DNA of 45,840 bases from an uncultured Lachnospiraceae bacterium (GTDB lineage: Bacteria > Bacillota > Clostridia > Lachnospirales > Lachnospiraceae), in contig CAMWJC010000019.1 of assembly GCA_947174495.1 (NCBI GenBank), forward strand, positions 1 to 45,840, written 5' to 3'. A program made the position numbers and the translations under genes. Within the stretch, counting starts at the first letter, position 1. Every line of letters starts with the position of its first letter. The notes below the pieces were generated by a model. The model was not told where the DNA came from. It searched no databases and saw only the letters and a list, made by a program, of their open reading frames with translations. Below, in pieces: positions 40,730 to 45,840 of this stretch.

Positions 40730-40871
40730 GAATGTGTTCCTTGCATTGCAGTTAATTTTGCAATCAGTGTGATTCTATCAAAACTGATCTGTAACGAGGA
40801 CACGGGTAACAAATAGACTTAGGAGATCAGGAGCGGATTTATCAATCCCACTGGTAAAAAGATGATTATAG

Positions 40872-40918
40872 AAAGGAGCCGAACCTCCGGCCGGGGTAAC
40901 GCTATAGCAGGTTCCTTT
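40872..40918 (+). promoter_or_regulatory. hairpin leader upstream of the PAPS-reductase-like gene
   Basis: AAAGGA and GAACCT in the 5' arm pair with AGGTTCCTTT in the 3' arm, with CCGGCCGG in between. The base ends 5 nt before ATG 40924. The only Shine-Dalgarno-like AAAGGAG lies inside the 5' arm. A similar element occurs at 42008-42050. The stretch 40730-40871 shows no gene. Confidence 0.6.
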
Positions 40919-40923
40919 TGAAA

Positions 40924-42003
40924 ATGAATACAGATAAGGATTACATAAAAAGATTTGTAGCAATGCAGAAACTGCCTTACGAGGTAAAAGTAAAAAGGGC
41001 AGAGCAGAGGGTGCATGAATTTTATCATGAAATTGTAGATACCCGGGAAAAGAATGTGCATATATCAGTAGGCGGACTTGACAGCCTTACACTGCTTTAT
41101 TTTATCCGAAGCCTTGGCTATTCGGAAAAAGAGATTCCAGCAATCGGTGCTACGGTGCTTGAACATAAAAGTATACGGAAGATCCATAAACAGGCAGGTG
41201 TTATCCCGATTTACCCCAATATATCGAAGCATGAGATCATACAGGAATTTGGATTTCCTGTGATCAGCAAGGCAAAAGCAAAAAAGATCAGTCTGCTTCA
41301 GGATCCTAATGCTGACAAAATAACCTTCATTCATGCGATCATGACAGGAGATATGGGAAAGCAGGGAAACTATCAGCATTCAGAAAAAATAAAACTTCCA
41401 GATAAATGGCTTAAAAAATTCGGAGGTCATTATCAGAGTCACAGACCGGATCTGTGCTGCCAATGTGCAAACTTCAAAGTATCAGCTGAATGCTGCAAAT
41501 ACATGAAGGAGGACCCCTGTGATAATTGGGCGAAAGAGCATAGCAGTTATCCATACTTAGGGCTTATGGCTTCGGAACATGGACAGCGTGAATTTGCCCT
41601 CATGAAAAATGGCTGCAACTATTACGGGAAAGATACTATAAGAAGTGCACCATTTGCTCCTTTTATGAGGCAGGATATTTTACAGCTTGCACTTGATCTA
41701 GAAGTGCCTATTCCGGGAGCATATGGAGAAATCAAAAGAAAATCGAGCGGAGAGCTTTACACGACAAAAGCCCAACGAACAGGTTGTGATATTTGTGGTT
41801 TTGGAATCCATATTGAAAAACGTCCGCATAGGTTTGACAGACTGAGAGAAGAGGAACCCAAAGCATGGCATTACTGGATGTATGAGGTATGCATAGATGA
41901 GATTACAGGAGAGCATTACGGCTGGGGGCGGGTGCTTGACTATATCGGCGTAGGCTGGGAGGATATACCAGCGGTACAAATGAATTTATTTGATTTTATT
42001 TAA
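40924..42003 (+). CDS. PAPS reductase/DndC-like phage enzyme
   Basis: 359 residues from ATG 40924. PP-loop-type motif NVHISVGGLDSLTLLYFIRSLGY (nucleotide-binding SGGxDS type, here with Gly-Gly-Leu-Asp-Ser), Cys clusters CCQCANFKVSAECCKYMKEDPC and TGCDICGFGIHIEKRPHRFDRL (possible iron-sulfur or zinc site). Family: 3'-phosphoadenylylsulfate reductase-like, as in DndC. In phages such genes accompany methyltransferases and are suspected in DNA or tRNA modification or sulfur chemistry. Substrate unknown. Confidence 0.85.
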   Translation: MNTDKDYIKRFVAMQKLPYEVKVKRAEQRVHEFYHEIVDTREKNVHISVGGLDSLTLLYFIRSLGYSEKEIPAIGATVLEHKSIRKIHKQAGVIPIYPNISKHEIIQEFGFPVISKAKAKKISLLQDPNADKITFIHAIMTGDMGKQGNYQHSEKIKLPDKWLKKFGGHYQSHRPDLCCQCANFKVSAECCKYMKEDPCDNWAKEHSSYPYLGLMASEHGQREFALMKNGCNYYGKDTIRSAPFAPFMRQDILQLALDLEVPIPGAYGEIKRKSSGELYTTKAQRTGCDICGFGIHIEKRPHRFDRLREEEPKAWHYWMYEVCIDEITGEHYGWGRVLDYIGVGWEDIPAVQMNLFDFI

Positions 42004-42007
42004 AAAG

Positions 42008-42050
42008 AAAGGAGCAAAAGCCCGGCCGGCGAAAGTGTATACAGCTCCTT
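42008..42050 (+). promoter_or_regulatory. hairpin leader upstream of the helicase-methyltransferase gene
   Basis: AAGGAGC (42009-42015) pairs with GCTCCTT (42044-42050), with CCGGCCGG in the upper part; its base ends 6 nt before ATG 42057. Same layout as the hairpin at 40872-40918. Confidence 0.6.
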
Positions 42051-42056
42051 GGAAAT

Positions 42057-44570
42057 ATGAATTATCAGGAATTTTTACAAAGCAAGATAGAGCTTGCAAC
42101 GGAAAGCGGATTTGAGATTGAACCTTGCAAATTGAATAAAGCGTTACTGCCTCATCAGCGAGATGCAGTTGCCTGGGCGCTCCGTGGAGGAAGAAGGGCG
42201 TTGTTTGAATCATTCGGGCTTGGTAAGACCGTACAGGAAATTGAGTTCTGCCATCAGGCAGCAAAGTATGAAGACGGTAAAGCACTTATTGTTCTGCCTC
42301 TTGGAGTAAAGCAGGAATTTTCAAGAGATGCAGTAGAGCTTATGGGATATGAGAAGCCTCAGTATGTACGGACCATGCAGGAAGCAAAAGAGGCAGGAGG
42401 AAGACTCCTTTTGACCAATTATGAAAGGGTGCGAGATGGAGATATTGATCCGTCATATTTTGTGGCAGTTTCATTGGACGAAGCCAGTGTGCTAAGAAGT
42501 TTTGGAAGCAAAACATATCAGACATTTCTTGATAAGTTCAAGGGAGTTAAGTACAAGCTGGTTGCAACGGCTACACCATCACCGAACAAGTATAAAGAGC
42601 TGATCCATTATGCTGGTTATTTGGAAGTGATGGATACCGGACAGGCTTTAACACGATTCTTTCAGCGTGATTCATCGAAAGCCAATAACCTAACACTCTA
42701 TCCGAACATGGAAGATGAGTTCTGGCTATGGGTGTCAAGCTGGGCGCTTTTTATAACCAGACCTTCCGACCTGAATCCGGCATATTCCGATGAAGGATAT
42801 GAACTGCCACCGCTGGAAGTAAGATGGCATGAAATACCGATAGGGTATGGAAATGCACAGGACAAAGACGGACAGATTTCTTTATTTTCTGAGGCGGCAG
42901 CAGGATTAAAGGAAGCAGCGGACGTGAAGCGGGAAAGCATAGAGCAGAGGGTTCAGAAAATGAAAGAGATCGTGGAAGCGTCACCGGAAGATCATTTCCT
43001 TTTGTGGCATGATCTGGAAGCTGAGCGCCATATGATCAGGAAGGAACTGCCGGATACCATAGACATTTACGGTTCCATGGATTATGACGTCAGGGAAAAA
43101 CGTGTTATAGATTTTTCAGAAGGAAGAACAAGGCTGTTTGCCACAAAAAAATCATTATCCGGATCTGGCTGCAATTTTCAACGGTTCTGCCATCATGAGA
43201 TCTTTGTAGGAATTGATTTTGAGTTTAATGATTTTATACAAGCCATACATAGATGTTACCGATTCCTTCAGAAGGATTCTGTGATTATTGACATTATCTA
43301 TATGGAGAATGAACGCCGGATCAGGGAAGTTCTGCTGGAAAAGTGGAAGAATCATGATCATATGGTCAAAAAGATGATTGAGATCGTAAAAAAGTATGGA
43401 TTAACCAGTGCGGATAAAACGGAAAGATTAAAGCGGAAGATGGGAGTGGACAGAGTGAAAGTAGAAGGAAAACACTATACGGCGGTGCATGATGACTGTG
43501 TGGAAGAAACAAAAAGAATGGAAAGTGACAGCGTGGGGCTGATCCATACCTCAATTCCTTTCGGGAATCATTATGAATATTCTGCAAATTATAATGACTT
43601 TGGTCATAACAAAGACACGGAGAAATTCTTTGAACAGATGGATTTCCTTACACCAGAGCTTTTCAGGGTGCTGCAGCCGGGAAGAGTAGCAGCAATCCAT
43701 GTGAAGGACCGGGTTTTGTTTGGAAATGCAACCGGAACTGGAATGCCTACGGTTGAGCCATTCCATGCATTATGCATTGAACATTATATGAAGCACGGCT
43801 TTCAGTATTTTGGAATGATTACAATAGTGACCGATGTAGTCCGAGAAAACAATCAGACATACCGCCTGGGGTGGACGGAGCAATGCAAAGACGGATCTAA
43901 GATGGGGGTAGGGTGTCCGGAATATATTCTTTTGTTCCGTAAGCTTCCCACAGACCGGTCAACAGCGTATGCAGATGTTCCGGTGGCAAAATCCAAGGAA
44001 GAATACACGAGGGCGCAGTGGCAGATAGATGCGCATGGTTATTGGAGAAGCTCCGGTGACAGGCTGGTAAGTAAAAAAGAGCTGGAAAGCATTTCTATTG
44101 ACAACCTACAGGCTGCCTATAGGAAATACAGCAGGGAGCATGTATATGATTACCGTGAACATGTGGAACTTGCTAAAAGACTGGACGAAAAAGGGAAACT
44201 GCCGGCTGTCTTTATGGTAGTGGCCCCGGGGAGCTGGAATAATCTTGAAGTTTGGGACGATATCAACCGAATGAAGACGCTCAACACAAATCAGAGCAGG
44301 CGCCGCCAGCAGATGCATGTCTGCCCGCTTCAGATTGACATTGTAGAGCGTATCATAAACCGGTACAGCAATGAAGATGATGTGGTTTATGATCCTTTCG
44401 GAGGCCTTATGACCGTACCAATGACAGCAGTAAAAATGGGAAGATATGGGAAAGGGTGTGAATTAAATCCGGATTATTACAGAGATGGAGTCGGATACCT
44501 GCAAGTGGCAGACGATGAAAAGGATGCCCCGACATTGTTTGATTTTTTGGGAGAAAAGGCAGGCAATTAA
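42057..44570 (+). CDS. SNF2-like helicase fused to DNA methyltransferase
   Basis: 837 residues. N-terminal superfamily 2 helicase: Walker A ESFGLGKT (~50-57), Walker B-like SLDEAS (~139-144), ATATPSPN motif III, and a C-terminal helicase lobe with KSLSGSGCNFQRF and motif VI QAIHRCYRF. Then a DNA MTase with motif IV TSIPF (~497, a TSPPF/DPPY-like position) and, further on, motif I-like VYDPFGGLMTVPMTA (~777-792), i.e. a permuted beta-class N4-cytosine/N6-adenine order. It may be a phage DNA-modifying enzyme that also tracks along DNA. Adjacent to the PAPS-reductase-like gene. Confidence 0.85.
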   Translation: MNYQEFLQSKIELATESGFEIEPCKLNKALLPHQRDAVAWALRGGRRALFESFGLGKTVQEIEFCHQAAKYEDGKALIVLPLGVKQEFSRDAVELMGYEKPQYVRTMQEAKEAGGRLLLTNYERVRDGDIDPSYFVAVSLDEASVLRSFGSKTYQTFLDKFKGVKYKLVATATPSPNKYKELIHYAGYLEVMDTGQALTRFFQRDSSKANNLTLYPNMEDEFWLWVSSWALFITRPSDLNPAYSDEGYELPPLEVRWHEIPIGYGNAQDKDGQISLFSEAAAGLKEAADVKRESIEQRVQKMKEIVEASPEDHFLLWHDLEAERHMIRKELPDTIDIYGSMDYDVREKRVIDFSEGRTRLFATKKSLSGSGCNFQRFCHHEIFVGIDFEFNDFIQAIHRCYRFLQKDSVIIDIIYMENERRIREVLLEKWKNHDHMVKKMIEIVKKYGLTSADKTERLKRKMGVDRVKVEGKHYTAVHDDCVEETKRMESDSVGLIHTSIPFGNHYEYSANYNDFGHNKDTEKFFEQMDFLTPELFRVLQPGRVAAIHVKDRVLFGNATGTGMPTVEPFHALCIEHYMKHGFQYFGMITIVTDVVRENNQTYRLGWTEQCKDGSKMGVGCPEYILLFRKLPTDRSTAYADVPVAKSKEEYTRAQWQIDAHGYWRSSGDRLVSKKELESISIDNLQAAYRKYSREHVYDYREHVELAKRLDEKGKLPAVFMVVAPGSWNNLEVWDDINRMKTLNTNQSRRRQQMHVCPLQIDIVERIINRYSNEDDVVYDPFGGLMTVPMTAVKMGRYGKGCELNPDYYRDGVGYLQVADDEKDAPTLFDFLGEKAGN

Positions 44571-44596
44571 GGTTTGAATAGAAAGGAGAACGAATT

Positions 44597-44674
44597 GTGA
44601 ACAGAGTATTACCAATATTATTCAATACAGATATGGCAACGGGCATATATAGAAAGGGAAAAGTATATGATTGA
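44597..44674 (+). pseudogene. N-terminal remnant of a conserved phage gene (ASCH/morphogenesis-type)
   Basis: GTG start with GAAAGGAG 8 nt upstream; reads MNRVLPILFNTDMATGIYRKGKVYD. The opening MNRVLPILFNTDM is the typical start of a family in Firmicutes phages (usually followed by a long protein with VRAI..GRKTVTRR). Here it ends after 25 residues, likely by deletion, and its end overlaps the ArpU-like start. Confidence 0.5.
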
Positions 44675-45083
44675 ACGAGAAGCATGGAAAATAGTTGAGC
44701 TGATTATACGAAGATATCCGGATAAAAAGAAAGAATATGAGCAGTACATAGCAGAGATCATGGCATCATCACTGGCAACAGGTATGAGTATAAAAGAATC
44801 TGAAGATTACACTAAGCCACAGTCTATAACAGAAGCAAAGGCGTTAAAAATGACTTCGGCGTATGCGGAAAGACTGAAAAAACAGATAGAAGCTGTAGAA
44901 TTTGTATATAATAATCTAAAACCGGAAGAACAGAAGGTAATGCGGATAAGGTTCTGGACAGATCGGCGCCGTAATATTCCATATTTGAAGATGAAAGGCG
45001 TAAGTTATTCAGAAATGCAGATGCGGCGAATAGTATACAAGATTATCGTACAGACCGGCAGATATCTTGGAGAAATAGCGTAA
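44667..45083 (+). CDS. ArpU/RinA-like phage late transcription regulator
   Basis: 138 residues. Pattern EREAWKIVELIIRRYPDKKKEYEQYIAEI, then a sigma-4-like HTH toward the C-terminus (LKPEEQKVMRIRFWTDRRRNIPYLKMKGVSYSEMQMRRIVYKIIVQTGRYLGEI). Such proteins sit at the end of the early block and activate late (packaging and structural) genes. GGGAAAAG precedes the start. Confidence 0.85.
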   Translation: MIEREAWKIVELIIRRYPDKKKEYEQYIAEIMASSLATGMSIKESEDYTKPQSITEAKALKMTSAYAERLKKQIEAVEFVYNNLKPEEQKVMRIRFWTDRRRNIPYLKMKGVSYSEMQMRRIVYKIIVQTGRYLGEIA

Positions 45084-45094
45084 AGAGTTTTTTA

Positions 45095-45133
45095 GGCAGA
45101 AAGCATAGAAATATAATCTCCATACTTTCTGCC
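45095..45133. repeat. inverted repeat after the ArpU-like gene
   Basis: GGCAGAAAG (45095-45103) and CTTTCTGCC (45125-45133); no T-run on either strand, so terminator activity is doubtful. Confidence 0.5.
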
Positions 45134-45161
45134 ATGTAGTAATAATCAAGCATACAGCGTC

Positions 45162-45341
45162 CTAATCACGACATATTTCATCTATGGAAACATCAAGTAT
45201 CTTGGCCAGTTTCATAAGAGTAGAGACCATACAGTCACCACGTTTTTCAATATCTTGAATAGTACGTCTGGGTACGCCGCTTAATTCGGCCAGTTTGGGA
45301 ACGGAAAGGCCTTTTTCAATCCGTATCTCTTTTAATTTCAT
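45162..45341 (-). CDS. small XRE-family HTH protein
   Basis: 59 residues, almost entirely a Cro/CI helix-turn-helix: MKLKEIRIEKGLSVPKLAELSG..RRTIQDIEKRGDCMVSTLMKLAKILDVSIDEI. Its start overlaps the end of the upstream membrane-protein gene by 26 nt. Candidate controller of the palindromic operator at 45711-45728. Confidence 0.85.
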   Translation of the reverse strand: MKLKEIRIEKGLSVPKLAELSGVPRRTIQDIEKRGDCMVSTLMKLAKILDVSIDEICRD

Positions 45342-45492
45342 GAAGTGTACTCCTTATTTCTTTGATGACAATGCTAAGGGTAATGACTGCAATAACAAAT
45401 ACTGCAACTGCAGCAGGACGAATCCAGTTAAAGCAGAAAGCAATAATAATTGTAAAAACTAAGCTTGCGGCACATAAAAAAGTTTTTTTCAT
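45316..45492 (-). CDS. small two-helix membrane protein
   Basis: 58 residues from ATG 45492 (a TTG at 45510 is also possible; neither has a good ribosome site). MKKTFLCAASLVFTIIIAFCF...AAVAVFVIAVITLSIVIKEI indicates two membrane helices and a charged C-terminal tail. Same direction as the HTH protein. Confidence 0.55.
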   Translation of the reverse strand: MKKTFLCAASLVFTIIIAFCFNWIRPAAVAVFVIAVITLSIVIKEIRSTLHEIKRDTD

Positions 45493-45532
45493 TTTACATT
45501 TACCAACCAATGTGATAAGATTTTTAAGAAGT

Positions 45533-45552
45533 AGGGGAAGTTTCCTTCCCCT
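45533..45552 (-). terminator. short GNRA-loop hairpin after the 37-residue peptide
   Basis: On the minus strand AGGGGAAG, GAAA loop, CTTCCCCT, followed by ACTTCTT; T-run is weak. Confidence 0.5.
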
Positions 45553-45560
45553 GTTCTTAG

Positions 45561-45674
45561 TTATTTGAGGGCGAGTATCAAAGCTGCTATTGAAGATATT
45601 ACACTTGCTATTGCGACTAGCAGTTGTATTATTAGCTTTGCGATTCGCTCTCTTCGCTTTTTCTTATGTGACAT
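45561..45674 (-). CDS. 37-residue basic/hydrophobic membrane peptide
   Basis: MSHKKKRRERIAKLIIQLLV followed by AIASVISSIAALILALK: basic head and a single helix, like small Firmicutes toxin peptides. GGAAAGGAG 9 nt before ATG gives an excellent ribosome site. Short hairpin behind, palindromic operator in front. A type I toxin-like or phage membrane role is inferred; no overlapping RNA is evident. Confidence 0.65.
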   Translation of the reverse strand: MSHKKKRRERIAKLIIQLLVAIASVISSIAALILALK

Positions 45675-45704
45675 TGGCTTTTCTCCTTTCCTTTATTGTA
45701 ATTA

Positions 45705-45728
45705 CATTATAGCACGTTATAACGTGCT
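45705..45728 (-). promoter_or_regulatory. palindromic operator with minus-strand -10 box
   Basis: AGCACGTTATAACGTGCT (45711-45728) is a perfect 18-bp palindrome that abuts TATAAT on the minus strand (45707-45712). No clear -35. Likely an operator for a small HTH protein. Confidence 0.65.
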
Positions 45729-45781
45729 GATTAAGAGGAAAAAGATAAAAAGGTTGTAAAATCTGAAAAAGATGAACGGAT

Positions 45782-45840
45782 TTTTCATGTGCAAGTGTGA
45801 TATTATACTAGCATGATATAATAAATCAAAAGGAAACAGG
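45782..45840 (+). promoter_or_regulatory. rightward promoter and ribosome site of a gene beyond the window
   Basis: TATACT (45804-45809) and TATAAT (45817-45822) are candidate -10 boxes; AAAGGAAACAGG ends the window and looks like a ribosome binding site. The gene itself is outside. Confidence 0.4.

Noticed and set aside
45095-45133. Terminator after the ArpU-like gene
   Set aside because: Good stem but no T-run on either strand; listed only as inverted repeat.

Overview
The window looks like a chromosome segment of a low-GC Gram-positive gut anaerobe, most probably a Lachnospiraceae (Clostridium cluster XIVa). The evidence is strong AGGAGG-type ribosome binding sites, Rho-independent terminators, gene families typical of that group (secreted M60 peptidase, cohesin/dockerin-like modules, GH43, amylosucrase-like GH13, BioY, FtsX permease with a long coiled coil) and a Firmicutes-type prophage. 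No rRNA and no CRISPR array were seen.

Left part (1-4.0 kb): the tail of an ABC exporter ATPase, an unknown gene, an NTF2-like (possibly immunity) protein, a Phd/YefM antitoxin with a shortened RelE/ParE toxin, and a two-gene unit of a flavin/PNPOx-like protein and a methyltransferase. 4.2-13.6 kb: a GH43 glycosidase, then a TetR-controlled unit of a TetR regulator, an 1809-residue secreted M60 (mucin-type) metallopeptidase carrying a dockerin-like module, and a membrane-anchored protein with a cohesin-like ectodomain and an extremely basic cytoplasmic tail. The last two could form a surface-tethered enzyme pair and are the most interesting chromosomal system here.

13.6-17.8 kb: tRNA-Leu(AAG); a leader-peptide attenuator with mutually exclusive hairpins, now in front of a GNAT gene broken by a stop codon; an HPr-like protein lacking the regulatory Ser46; an amylosucrase-family GH13; a sugar O-acetyltransferase; and the first ten codons of a lost PHP-domain gene. 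17.9-29.9 kb: an ABC ATPase with its coiled-coil FtsX permease, a mosaic of two inverted long hairpins, an acyl-CoA thioesterase, and housekeeping genes (purA behind a leader terminator, queH, argS, an ABC-class ATPase, bioY, DUF1284).

29.9 kb to the end: tRNA-Gly(CCC) followed directly by a prophage, entered through its integrase at the tRNA 3' end. The leftward block holds the integrase, a NYN-domain protein, a type I toxin-antitoxin locus (27-residue toxin with an overlapping antisense RNA), a lipoprotein, an Ltp-type superinfection-exclusion candidate, a PH/SHOCT protein, a degenerate ImmA-like protein and the CI-type repressor. Face-to-face promoters overlapping repeated operators separate it from the rightward early block: Cro-like regulator, small proteins, DUF1351, ERF recombinase, an HNH-like protein, a replisome organizer, a PAPS-reductase/DndC-like enzyme, a helicase-methyltransferase fusion and an ArpU-like late regulator. 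The window ends inside the prophage, just after a small leftward cluster (HTH, two small membrane peptides) with a palindromic operator, so the right attachment site and structural genes lie outside.
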